DNA of 64,000 nucleotides from Advenella sp048381675 (GTDB taxonomy: Bacteria > Pseudomonadota > Gammaproteobacteria > Burkholderiales > Burkholderiaceae_B). Location of the stretch: the NCBI RefSeq assembly GCF_048381675.1, contig NZ_JBLWIS010000002.1, positions 310,001 through 374,000 on the forward strand, given 5' to 3'. Both the position numbers and the translations under genes were made by a program. How positions within the stretch are numbered: position 1 is the stretch's first letter; each line of letters starts with the position of its first letter. This document shows, piece by piece, positions 1 to 7,917 of this stretch. A model generated the notes under the pieces. The model was not told the DNA's origin, ran no database searches, and saw nothing but the letters and a program-made list of their open reading frames with translations.

Positions 1-417
1 ACCACAACTGGTGGTAATGCGCTTAAGTTTTATGCATCAGTCCGCCTTGATATCCGTCGTATCGGCTCCATCAAGAAAGGGGACGAAATCATTGGCAATG
101 AAACCCGGGTTAAAGTGGTTAAAAACAAGGTTTCTCCGCCCTTCAAGCAAGCTGAGTTCGACATCATGTATGGTGCCGGTATTTCCCGTCAGGGCGAAAT
201 CATCGATCTCGGCGTTCAGGCAGGCATTGTAGACAAAGCCGGTGCCTGGTATAGCTACAATGGCAACAAGATAGGTCAGGGCAAAGACAATGTACGTGAA
301 TATCTTAAAGATAATCCCGATATTGCCTTTGAAATTGAAAACAAGATCCGTGACAACATGGGTATCATTGCCCAGGCACAATCCGTGGCGCCGACTGCGG
401 ACGATGTCGAGGAATGA
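1..417 (+). CDS. recA: Recombinase RecA, C-terminal part (5' end outside window)
   Basis: RecA forms the ATP-dependent filament on single-stranded DNA that drives homologous recombination and LexA autocleavage. The reading frame is open from base 1 and begins with TTGGNALKFYASVRLDI, which in Escherichia coli RecA lies at about residue 210, so roughly the last 138 residues are present. The C-terminal domain (GISRQGEIIDLG, then a GKDNVREYLKDNP helix) and the short acidic tail ending DDVEE are intact. The ATP-binding core and any LexA-controlled promoter lie upstream, outside the window. recX follows after about 30 bases, the usual proteobacterial arrangement. Confidence 0.97.
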   Translation, partial: TTTGGNALKFYASVRLDIRRIGSIKKGDEIIGNETRVKVVKNKVSPPFKQAEFDIMYGAGISRQGEIIDLGVQAGIVDKAGAWYSYNGNKIGQGKDNVREYLKDNPDIAFEIENKIRDNMGIIAQAQSVAPTADDVEE

Positions 418-447
418 TGGTAAGTTTCTAAGCCATCATTTAAAGTG

Positions 448-1065
448 ATGAGTCGTTTCGATTCTGGTAACCGTTTCGATGATGACGATGGTTTTGAAAC
501 AGTACGGGTTTCAAAACCATCGCAAAACCTTGCGCAAAAAGAAAGCAAAGAAGCGTTTAGCCGCACCTCTGAACTTAAAAAGCCAATAGAAAAACAAGCG
601 CAAACGGGTAAAAAGCCAACCATTTCCTTGCTGGCAAGAGCGGTTAACCTGCTTTCCCGTCGTGAACACTCCGAGCTTGAGCTAAGCCGAAAACTGCTGC
701 CTCATGCTGAGTCACCCGAAGAAGTCGAGCAGGTGCTGGCGCGCCTGAAAAAAGAGAACTGGCAATCCAACCAGCGTTTCACGCATGCTTTTGCGCAACA
801 AAAATCCTCGAAATGGGGGACGGCTAAAATTCTGCAGGAATTAAAACAGCATAAGCTAAATGCAGAAGATATTTCCGACCTTAAAGAACAGCTTGAGCAA
901 TCTGAGTTTGAAAGGGCTTACGAGGTCTGGCATAAAAAATTCCGTGGTGTGGCCTATTCAACGCCACAGGAATACGCAAAGCAAACCCGCTTTTTATTGT
1001 CACGCGGATTTAATGCGGATGTCGTCAGAAAGATTATTGGCGGCCAATATCCGGATGATTTTTGA
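448..1065 (+). CDS. recX: Regulatory protein RecX
   Basis: RecX-family modulator that binds RecA filaments and limits RecA ATPase and strand exchange. The protein is about 205 residues. The conserved start of the RecX core, LLSRREHSELELSRKL, lies near residues 68-83, followed by the usual tandem three-helix repeats and a late LSRGFNADVVRKII motif. The first 60 or so residues are a charged low-complexity extension of no recognisable function. The start is ATG 448; a GTG directly before it at 445 is possible. Co-transcription with recA is likely because only a short gap separates them. Confidence 0.93.
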   Translation: MSRFDSGNRFDDDDGFETVRVSKPSQNLAQKESKEAFSRTSELKKPIEKQAQTGKKPTISLLARAVNLLSRREHSELELSRKLLPHAESPEEVEQVLARLKKENWQSNQRFTHAFAQQKSSKWGTAKILQELKQHKLNAEDISDLKEQLEQSEFERAYEVWHKKFRGVAYSTPQEYAKQTRFLLSRGFNADVVRKIIGGQYPDDF

Positions 1066-1192
1066 ATTATTTGGCAGGCTGTTCATCCACCTTCAGTGCC
1101 ATTAACAAGCATTAAACTCAAAAAAGCGTCTCTTGGTTTCTTATTAAGTTGGCTTGATCTTTTGGTTGTTGCAAATTTGGCTATTCTGAAAA

Positions 1193-1229
1193 AAATAAAC
1201 TCCCTGCTCAAAAAACAGGGAGTTTATTT
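1193..1229. terminator. Bidirectional hairpin between recX and argH
   Basis: A perfect 14-bp inverted repeat (arms 1193-1206 and 1216-1229) has an A-run on its left and T-rich sequence on its right, so it can end transcription in both directions between the convergent recX and argH genes. Confidence 0.85.
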
Positions 1230-1239
1230 GCATTCTGAA

Positions 1240-1264
1240 GCCTTATTTGAAATAAGGCCTTTTT
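1240..1264 (+). terminator. Second short hairpin between recX and argH
   Basis: An 8-bp inverted repeat (1240-1247 with 1251-1258) has a three-base loop and is followed by CTTTTT. It may be a weaker back-up terminator for recX. Read on the minus strand it lies between the argH stop and the stronger hairpin at 1193-1229. Confidence 0.5.
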
Positions 1265-1299
1265 CATAAACACTTCTGGTGTAAACGGGACTGCGAGAA

Positions 1300-2715
1300 T
1301 CAGCCCTTGGTTTCTTCAAGAATGCGCAAGGCTTCTTCTTTCACGCGAGCCGGTGCTGTACCACCAATGTGATTGCGGGAAGAAACCGATCCTTCGAGCG
1401 TTAGTACCGCAAAGACGTCTTCCTGAATGCCTGGATTGAATTCCTGTAGCTGTTCCAGCGTGAGGTCAGCCAGGTCGCAGCCGCTTTCTTCGCACTTCCT
1501 GACAGCAAGCGCAACCGTTTCATGGGCATCCCTGAAAGGCAGGCCTTTTTTAACCAGATAATCGGCCAGGTCAGTAGCGGTTGAAAAGCCTTGTAGGGCA
1601 GCTGCACGCATGTTTTCGGGTTTAACCTTGATGCCACCAACCATATCAGCAAAAATGGTCAGGGTGTCACGCAATGTGTCTGCTGAGTCAAACAGGCCTT
1701 CCTTGTCTTCCTGATTGTCTTTGTTGTAAGCCAGTGGCTGGCCTTTCATTAGAGTGAGCAAGGCAATCAGGTTGCCATTTACCCTGCCTGTTTTGCCTCG
1801 GGCCAGTTCAGGTACGTCAGGGTTTTTCTTTTGCGGCATGATAGAGCTACCAGTGCAAAAACGATCAGCTAGCTCAATAAAGCCAATTCGTGGACTCATC
1901 CACAGGATCAATTCTTCTGACAAACGTGAAATATGCGTCATCACCAAAGAAACAGCGGCACAGAACTCGATGGCAAAATCACGGTCTGATACTGCATCTA
2001 GTGAGTTGCGGCAAACACCGTCAAACTGCAGGGTTTTTGCCACTCGTTCGCGATCAATCGGGTATGAGGTACCCGCCAGCGCTGCAGCGCCCAGGGGTAA
2101 TTGGTTTACGCGTTTACGGCAGTCTTGCAGGCGTTGGGCATCACGAGCAAACATCTCGGCGTAGGCCAGCAAATGATGGCCAAAAGTAACGGGCTGGGCA
2201 ACCTGCAAATGGGTAAATCCTGGCATGATGGTGTCGTGGTGATCAAGTGCTACGGTTGCCAGTGCCTGGCGCAACTGAATCAGCAATTGGCTGGAGACAT
2301 CAATTTCTTCACGTAGCCACAGGCGGATGTCGGTAGCCACCTGGTCGTTGCGTGAGCGACCCGTGTGCAGGCGTTTGCCGGCATCTCCGATAAGCTCTAC
2401 CAGGCGTTTTTCAATATTCAGGTGTACGTCTTCAAGATCCAGCAGCCATTCAAACTGGCCTTGCTCTATTTCAGCCAGGATTTGCTGCATGCCTTTTTGA
2501 ATGTCGGCAAGGTCTTGTGCAGAAATTACCCCAACATGAGCCAGCATATCAGCGTGAGCCAAAGAACCTTGAATATCAAAGCGGGCCAGCCGTTTGTCAA
2601 AATCAACCGAAGCGGTATAGCGCTTGACCAGATCTGAAACCGGTTCGCTGAAACGGGCAGACCAGGCCTGTGCCTTATTGTTAAATTGATTTTGCGAAGA
2701 TGTATTGTTGGTCAT
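1300..2715 (-). CDS. argH: Argininosuccinate lyase
   Basis: Catalyses the last step of arginine synthesis, splitting argininosuccinate into arginine and fumarate in the cytoplasm. At 471 residues it has the normal family length. Visible fumarase/aspartase-superfamily motifs are GRSRND (about 119-124), THLQ (168-171) and the signature loop GSSIMPQKKNPD (289-300) that carries the catalytic serine. The gene stands alone, transcribed away from nadE across a 131-bp AT-rich divergent region, and ends at the hairpins shared with recX. Confidence 0.97.
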   Translation of the reverse strand: MTNNTSSQNQFNNKAQAWSARFSEPVSDLVKRYTASVDFDKRLARFDIQGSLAHADMLAHVGVISAQDLADIQKGMQQILAEIEQGQFEWLLDLEDVHLNIEKRLVELIGDAGKRLHTGRSRNDQVATDIRLWLREEIDVSSQLLIQLRQALATVALDHHDTIMPGFTHLQVAQPVTFGHHLLAYAEMFARDAQRLQDCRKRVNQLPLGAAALAGTSYPIDRERVAKTLQFDGVCRNSLDAVSDRDFAIEFCAAVSLVMTHISRLSEELILWMSPRIGFIELADRFCTGSSIMPQKKNPDVPELARGKTGRVNGNLIALLTLMKGQPLAYNKDNQEDKEGLFDSADTLRDTLTIFADMVGGIKVKPENMRAAALQGFSTATDLADYLVKKGLPFRDAHETVALAVRKCEESGCDLADLTLEQLQEFNPGIQEDVFAVLTLEGSVSSRNHIGGTAPARVKEEALRILEETKG

Positions 2716-2846
2716 AATTATGCAGGAGTATGATAAAAAGTAAAAAATTGGGATTGGAAATTTATACTAATTATAAGTATTTTATTCGTTGATAAAGCGC
2801 AACTGTGTTTTAATTGAAAGTTTAATGGATATTTGATTTTTCTATC

Positions 2847-4523
2847 ATGGAAGCACCTATTTTAATCGGTTTGGCGCAAATTAATGCAACGGTAGGTCGT
2901 TTTACCGACAATGCGGCGCTTATCTTGCAGGCGGCACAAAAGGCCCACGAGCAGGGTGTGGATATTCTGGTCTTACCTGAACTTGCACTGGTTGGCTACC
3001 AACCTGAAGATTTGGTGTTGCGGCCCGAGTTTATTAAGCAACAGGCTTCCGAGTTTGAAAAATTATGTGCCAGTTTGGCAACGTTAACCGATTTGCATGT
3101 GTTAATCGGCCATATTGTCAAAACTGCCGCCGGCATTCACAATTGCGCCTCATTGGTGGTAAATGGGAGGGTTGAAGGGGTTTATTTCAAGCAGGAATTG
3201 CCCAATTATTCCGTCTTCGATGAAAAGCGTTATTTTACGCCAGGCAATGAGCCCTTTGTTTTTAACCTGAAAGGCCATTGTTTTGGTGTTGCGGTTTGTG
3301 AAGATACCTGGCTGCCACGCGTGCCAGAACAAGCTGCCCAAGCTGGGGCGCAAACATTGCTTGTGCTAAATGCCTCGCCTTACACCATGAATAAAGACGA
3401 CCAACGTATCAAGGTGATGCAGGAAAACATTTGCAAACAAGAGATGGCTGTTGTTTATTGCAATATGGTGGGTGGCCAGGATGAACTGGTTTTTGATGGC
3501 AATTCTTTTGTGCTTAACCGGCAAGGTCAGCTGGTTCAGGAACTGAATACTTTTGTTCAGGCCCTGGGAATTGTGCAAGTGCAAGGGCATGCCGTCACAG
3601 CAAGACAGGCCTTGCCCCTGATGCCGGCACGCACAACTAATGCATTGCCTTATAATGAGTTGCATAAAAACAATGACGAGCCGTTAGAGTCTGAAATCTG
3701 GCGTGCCCTGGTATTGGCCACGCAAGACTACCTTGGCAAGAACTTTTTCAAAAAAGCCTTATTAGGCTTGTCAGGTGGCATAGATTCTGCGGTGGTTCTT
3801 GTTGTAGCGGTCGATGCCATTGGTGCTGAAAATGTACAGGCGGTCATGATGCCATCAGAGTACACTGCGGATATTTCGGTAACCGACTCACAGGATATGG
3901 CTCAGCGATTAGGCATCAGTTACCATGAGGTGGCCATCGCCAACATGTTTGAGGCTTATCTGGGTGCTTTGTCACCCATTTTCCAGGATTTGCCGGTTGA
4001 TACGACTGAAGAAAACCTGCAGGCTCGTATCCGTGGCACTTTATTAATGGCTATGTCCAACAAGTTTGGTGCGGTTGTATTAACAACCGGCAACAAGTCC
4101 GAACTGGCAACCGGTTACTGTACCTTGTATGGGGACATGGTAGGTGGATTTGCCATGCTCAAGGATCTGCCAAAGACCTGGGTTTACCGGCTTGCCCGAT
4201 GGCGCAACAGCATTACCCCGGTTATTCCGGAAAGAATAATCACCCGTCCTCCTTCAGCTGAACTAAGGCCCGATCAAACCGATCAGGACAGTTTGCCGGA
4301 ATATGATATTCTGGACGGGATTATCGAGCGCATGATGGAACAGGATCAATCATCAGCAGAAATCATGGCTGCCGGCTATAGTCGTCATGACGTTGAGAAA
4401 GTGGCTCGCCTGTTGAAAATCAATGAATACAAACGCCGTCAGGGAGCACCTGGTCCCAAGTTGACACGCAGGGCGTTTGGCCGAGATTGGCGCTACCCAA
4501 TTACCAATGGATATCATTTCTAG
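2847..4523 (+). CDS. nadE: Glutamine-dependent NAD+ synthetase
   Basis: Converts nicotinate adenine dinucleotide to NAD+ using ammonia released from glutamine. The 558-residue protein has two domains. The N-terminal nitrilase-type glutaminase shows the triad E45, K115 and C151 (contexts VLPELA, YFKQELP, AVCEDTW). The C-terminal synthetase carries the P-loop SGGIDSA at 309-315 and TTGNKSELATGYCTLYGDM later on. A P(II) gene follows after 67 bases; in beta-proteobacteria this type of NadE is reported to be regulated by P(II) proteins, so the pairing is probably functional. Confidence 0.96.
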   Translation: MEAPILIGLAQINATVGRFTDNAALILQAAQKAHEQGVDILVLPELALVGYQPEDLVLRPEFIKQQASEFEKLCASLATLTDLHVLIGHIVKTAAGIHNCASLVVNGRVEGVYFKQELPNYSVFDEKRYFTPGNEPFVFNLKGHCFGVAVCEDTWLPRVPEQAAQAGAQTLLVLNASPYTMNKDDQRIKVMQENICKQEMAVVYCNMVGGQDELVFDGNSFVLNRQGQLVQELNTFVQALGIVQVQGHAVTARQALPLMPARTTNALPYNELHKNNDEPLESEIWRALVLATQDYLGKNFFKKALLGLSGGIDSAVVLVVAVDAIGAENVQAVMMPSEYTADISVTDSQDMAQRLGISYHEVAIANMFEAYLGALSPIFQDLPVDTTEENLQARIRGTLLMAMSNKFGAVVLTTGNKSELATGYCTLYGDMVGGFAMLKDLPKTWVYRLARWRNSITPVIPERIITRPPSAELRPDQTDQDSLPEYDILDGIIERMMEQDQSSAEIMAAGYSRHDVEKVARLLKINEYKRRQGAPGPKLTRRAFGRDWRYPITNGYHF

Positions 4524-4590
4524 CCTTATTAAATGGCAAGTGCAGGTTAAAATCCCAAACAATGAACAGAATAAATGAAGGACAGGCAAG

Positions 4591-4929
4591 GTGAAATTAG
4601 TAACTGCAATTATTAAACCTTTCAAACTTGATGAGGTCCGCGAGGCGCTAGCAGAACTTGGTGTCAGTGGTTTGACGGTTACCGAAGTCAAGGGTTTTGG
4701 CCGCCAAAAAGGGCATACCGAACTTTACCGGGGTGCTGAATATGTCGTGGATTTCTTGCCGAAGGTAAGAATCGAGTTGGCCATACCCGATAACCAGGTA
4801 GATTCCGCGCTTGAGGCGATTGTAAAAGCGGCACGGACAGGAAAAATTGGTGATGGCAAAATCTTTGTAACGCATATCGAAAAAGCGGTTCGAATCCGTA
4901 CGGGTGAGCAAGATGACCAGGCACTCTAG
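4591..4929 (+). CDS. glnB: Nitrogen regulatory protein P(II)
   Basis: Small trimeric sensor of 2-oxoglutarate, ATP/ADP and, through uridylylation, glutamine. It contacts targets such as NtrB, GlnE and transporters. The 112-residue protein has the uridylylation site Y51 on the T-loop (RGAEYVVDF) and the TGKIGDGKIFV nucleotide-binding loop. Aspartate at position 54 (YVVDF) favours the GlnB rather than the GlnK branch, and no amtB lies next to it. The start codon is GTG, preceded by a purine-rich AAGGACAGGCAAG stretch. It is probably co-transcribed with nadE. Confidence 0.95.
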   Translation: MKLVTAIIKPFKLDEVREALAELGVSGLTVTEVKGFGRQKGHTELYRGAEYVVDFLPKVRIELAIPDNQVDSALEAIVKAARTGKIGDGKIFVTHIEKAVRIRTGEQDDQAL

Positions 4930-4986
4930 AAAATAATGCCATATGGCATGCAAGTGCCTGTATTTTTATGCTACATTCTTTTAGTT

Positions 4987-5547
4987 TTAACTTGCAGCAG
5001 GAATAATTTCATTCCAGAATGCAGGTAAAAAACACTCGGTTACCAATAGGGGTTGCCCGTCTTTCCAGAATGTTGAGCGTCTGGCAAGCGTTGGCCTGTA
5101 CGGAACAGGATGTAAGACCTGGGCTAGCGTGTTGTAAATAGGCATGGTTCTTTTAACAAGTCCACATTCAAAGTTGGAACGTGTAATGGCACGATCATTA
5201 TAAAGAATATCGGCCAAAGGACGGGTTCTTAGTTTTCTGATGCCTTGCCATACGCCATGTGATGCTTTTAATGGGGTCAGGCTACGTGCGGCAACCGCCG
5301 GTGTGCCATTGATAGACATTAAAATCTCACGGACCCAGACGGGACTGGATGTATATTGCCTGCAAGTGTATGCCTCATCAAGAGGCAGGCTTTGTTTGCA
5401 TTCTTTCAATATCTTTATTTCAACCATGCCCAGTTGTCGCAAACCACTTGTTAGTGCGCCAGGACGAAATAACCACTGCTTTTGTAAGCCTTCAAGTTTT
5501 GGAGGGGGTGCAAGCAGCCAGTTTGGATTATCTGTATAAGTGTTCAT
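4987..5547 (-). CDS. ubiC: Chorismate--pyruvate lyase
   Basis: Makes 4-hydroxybenzoate from chorismate, the first committed step of ubiquinone synthesis. The 186 residues match the UbiC family: WVREIL supplies the substrate arginine (R73) and LLVTECFLP the catalytic-site glutamate (E171), with LGKTPL-like and R..R..F.KDGQPLLV context between. The gene is monocistronic; ubiA is not adjacent. It converges on glnB and is divergent from the pseudouridine synthase gene. Identity is fairly secure although the sequence is divergent from enterobacterial UbiC. Confidence 0.85.
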   Translation of the reverse strand: MNTYTDNPNWLLAPPPKLEGLQKQWLFRPGALTSGLRQLGMVEIKILKECKQSLPLDEAYTCRQYTSSPVWVREILMSINGTPAVAARSLTPLKASHGVWQGIRKLRTRPLADILYNDRAITRSNFECGLVKRTMPIYNTLAQVLHPVPYRPTLARRSTFWKDGQPLLVTECFLPAFWNEIIPAAS

Positions 5548-5634
5548 TACAACAAATGTTCATTTTTTTATAGATTGAATATATCAATAATTCACTCAGT
5601 ATTGAGTTGAAACGCTAAAAAACTTGAGAAATAA

Positions 5635-6360
5635 ATGGAAAAAGCAAGAATTTCTAAACTCATGTCCGAAAAAGGGATGTGTTCACGCCGTGAGGCGGAT
5701 GCCTACATTGAACGTGGGTGGGTAAAAGTTGATGGAAGGGTGGTTGGCTTGGGTGACAAGGCCTATCCCAACCAGACGATCACACTTGATAAGATGGCGC
5801 AGGCAAGGCAAACGGCCCGAGTAACCATTATCCTGAATAAACCCGTCGGATATGTCTCCGGACAGGCGGAAAGCGGATATCGTCCGGCAGCCAGCCTAAT
5901 TACCCCCGAACGTCAGTTTGACAAGGGTCGACAGCGCTTTGAGGCGGGGCATTTACGTGGCCTTGCGCCGGCCGGAAGACTGGATATTGATTCACAAGGC
6001 CTGTTGGTGCTTACCCAGGACGGTCGCATTGCCAAACAACTCATTGGAGAAGACTCTGAAGTTGAAAAAGAATATCTGGTGAGGGTAGAGGGTAGAATCA
6101 TCGGTAATGGTCTAAGCCTGCTTAACCACGGCCTGACACTCGACGGGCAGGCTTTGCGGCCGGCAGAAGTTTCATGGTTGAATGATGATCAGTTAAAATT
6201 CATACTGCACGAGGGTAAAAAACGACAAATCCGTCGCATGTGTGAATTGGTGGGCCTTAAAGTGGTTGGACTTAAGCGGGTTCGCATGGGTAATGTTACA
6301 TTAGCAGACTTGCCAGTGGGGCAATGGCGCTATTTAAAAGGTCATGAGCGCTTCCTTTAA
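5635..6360 (+). CDS. RsuA/RluF-family RNA pseudouridine synthase
   Basis: Isomerises uridine to pseudouridine in rRNA. An S4 RNA-binding domain covers about residues 4-50 (RISKLMSEKGMCSRREADAYI), followed by the RsuA/RluB/RluE/RluF-type catalytic domain with the catalytic aspartate D117 in GRLDIDSQGLL and the closing motif EGKKRQIRRMCELVG. At 241 residues with an S4 domain it most resembles RluF, but the modified position cannot be deduced from sequence alone. It ends only 17 bases before the lipoprotein gene downstream, so both may share a transcript. Confidence 0.88.
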   Translation: MEKARISKLMSEKGMCSRREADAYIERGWVKVDGRVVGLGDKAYPNQTITLDKMAQARQTARVTIILNKPVGYVSGQAESGYRPAASLITPERQFDKGRQRFEAGHLRGLAPAGRLDIDSQGLLVLTQDGRIAKQLIGEDSEVEKEYLVRVEGRIIGNGLSLLNHGLTLDGQALRPAEVSWLNDDQLKFILHEGKKRQIRRMCELVGLKVVGLKRVRMGNVTLADLPVGQWRYLKGHERFL

Positions 6361-6377
6361 TATTGATTGGGAATAGT

Positions 6378-6935
6378 ATGAGTATAAAAAAATTTGTAAA
6401 TTTCACTATACTTGGGGCAACTTTTTTTCTTGCCGGTTGTGAGACCGTAGAGTTATTTCCCGATGGTCGTAAAGGGGGGACTTTGCTAAGCGATGTCCCT
6501 GTCTTGCCCGTTGAGCCGGTTATTAACACTCAGCCTACTATGCCTCAACAACCAGCGGGAGTCGCTTCTTCCCTGGTCATTTATGTTTCTTCAATGACAC
6601 CGGTGCCAGGATATATTCCGGTACAGCAAAGTGGACAGCTGGTTTACGTGGATCCAAGCCAAACGCTAACCCGCAATGATTTGCAAAATGCGGTTGCCAA
6701 GCAAGACAGTTCTGGCAATGTTTTTGTAGATCTGCATTTTTCCAGCCAGGGAAGCGCAAAACTGGCCGGCTTCACTAGTCGTAATATCGGTAAAAACCTA
6801 ACGGTGACAATGAATAATAAGCTGGTCTCAATTCTCGCCATCGGTGAGGGCATTAATACGGGCCATTTGTTCGTTCCCATGAGTACAGCTGCCCAAGCCA
6901 GTGATCTTGAGCAGCGAATCCAGGACGGTGAATAA
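6378..6935 (+). CDS. Lipoprotein with a SecD P1-head-like domain
   Basis: A 185-residue predicted lipoprotein. The start at ATG 6378 gives a textbook lipoprotein signal ending LAGC with the lipidated cysteine at residue 21. A proline-rich linker (about 40-65) follows. Residues about 88-170 resemble the periplasmic P1 head subdomain of SecD: DLHFSSQGSAKLAGFTSRNIG, then LTVTMNNKLVSI, match the SecD pattern of F-x-L-x-G-A-x-F-x-T-x-x-N-I-G-K and a beta strand with D/N-G-K-V. No SecD membrane segments are present, so this is a free-standing, lipid-anchored copy of the domain. Function unknown; a role in envelope protein export or folding is only a guess. An upstream TTG at 6363 is in frame but less convincing. 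Confidence 0.8.
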   Translation: MSIKKFVNFTILGATFFLAGCETVELFPDGRKGGTLLSDVPVLPVEPVINTQPTMPQQPAGVASSLVIYVSSMTPVPGYIPVQQSGQLVYVDPSQTLTRNDLQNAVAKQDSSGNVFVDLHFSSQGSAKLAGFTSRNIGKNLTVTMNNKLVSILAIGEGINTGHLFVPMSTAAQASDLEQRIQDGE

Positions 6936-6994
6936 GTATTACCGGTTTTATGTGCAGGTTCAATTTACGGCATAAACCGGTTTTGGAATGAAGA

Positions 6995-7035
6995 AAAAGG
7001 CCTGCTTTGGGTATTGCACCCGAAGCAGGCCTTTT
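6995..7035. terminator. Bidirectional terminator between lipoprotein gene and xthA
   Basis: A perfect 13-bp stem (6995-7007 with 7023-7035) bounded by AAAA and TTTT serves the two convergent genes. A second imperfect inverted repeat around ACCGGTTTTATG (6941-6952 with 6971-6984) lies just before it. Confidence 0.9.
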
Positions 7036-7040
7036 AATTA

Positions 7041-7814
7041 TTAAATCTCAAGTGTCGCAACCACCGGCGTATGATCTGACGGCTGTTCATTCCTGCGTGG
7101 TTGTTTGTCTATTACACATCCGGTGCATAGATCACGCAACGGTTTTGAAAGAAGAATGTGATCAATTCGCAAACCTGCGTTGCGCCTGAAACCCATCATG
7201 CGGTAATCCCACCAGCTGAATGATTTTTCTTCCTGTTCAAACAGGCGGAATGCGTCGCTTAATCCTAAATTAATCAAGCGTTGAAAAGCTTCGCGCTCAG
7301 AAGGGGAGACCAGAATGTCACCACTGTATTTATCGTGGGCATCACGGTCTTCAGGGGCCACATTGTAGTCGCCTAAAATAGCCAGATTGGGATATTTTTC
7401 AAGCTGTTGTTGCAGATACTGGTGCAAAGCCTTAAACCATTCAAGCTTGTAAGCATATTTATCACTGTCCAGTGAACTGCCGTTAGGGCAATAAGCACAA
7501 ATAAGACGAATATCTCCCAAGGATGAAGGGACGGTAATGCTGACCAACCTTTGTTGCTCATCAGTGAAAAACGGATTATTCAGTGTAATATCAACGGGTT
7601 CTTGCCTGGAAATAATGGCCACGCCGTTATATGTTTTCTGTCCGGTCCAGGCACAGTGGTAGCCCATTTCCTTGAAGGCATCAAGCGGAAATTTATCGGT
7701 TTCCTGTTTAAGTTCCTGAAGGCACAGGGCATCAACGGGGTTTTCCTGTAGCCAGGCAATCACTTGCGGCAATCTGACCTTTAGTGAGTTGACGTTCCAG
7801 GTTGCTATTTTCAT
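7041..7814 (-). CDS. xthA: Exodeoxyribonuclease III
   Basis: AP endonuclease and 3'-5' exonuclease of base excision repair. The 257 residues carry the full exonuclease III/endonuclease-phosphatase signature: WNVNSLKVRLPQV at the start, LQELKQE (metal-binding glutamate), GDYNVAPEDRD (catalytic D/N), WWDYR, and the C-terminal SDHTPVVA histidine-aspartate pair. It is a single gene convergent with the SecD-head lipoprotein gene and divergent from the thiolase gene. Confidence 0.96.
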   Translation of the reverse strand: MKIATWNVNSLKVRLPQVIAWLQENPVDALCLQELKQETDKFPLDAFKEMGYHCAWTGQKTYNGVAIISRQEPVDITLNNPFFTDEQQRLVSITVPSSLGDIRLICAYCPNGSSLDSDKYAYKLEWFKALHQYLQQQLEKYPNLAILGDYNVAPEDRDAHDKYSGDILVSPSEREAFQRLINLGLSDAFRLFEQEEKSFSWWDYRMMGFRRNAGLRIDHILLSKPLRDLCTGCVIDKQPRRNEQPSDHTPVVATLEI

Positions 7815-7917
7815 GTATTAATAAATCCTTTGAGATAGAAGGCGATCTAGGTTAAATTTAAAGTCTATTTTAGTTCAAAATAATATTTACGGTTTTTATA
7901 CCAAAAGGAGTTAAGAG

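Noticed and set aside
6941..6984. Imperfect inverted repeat ACCGGTTTTATG...CATAAACCGGTT as a separate regulatory site
   Set aside because: It directly precedes the strong terminator at 6995-7035 and is best seen as part of the transcript end.
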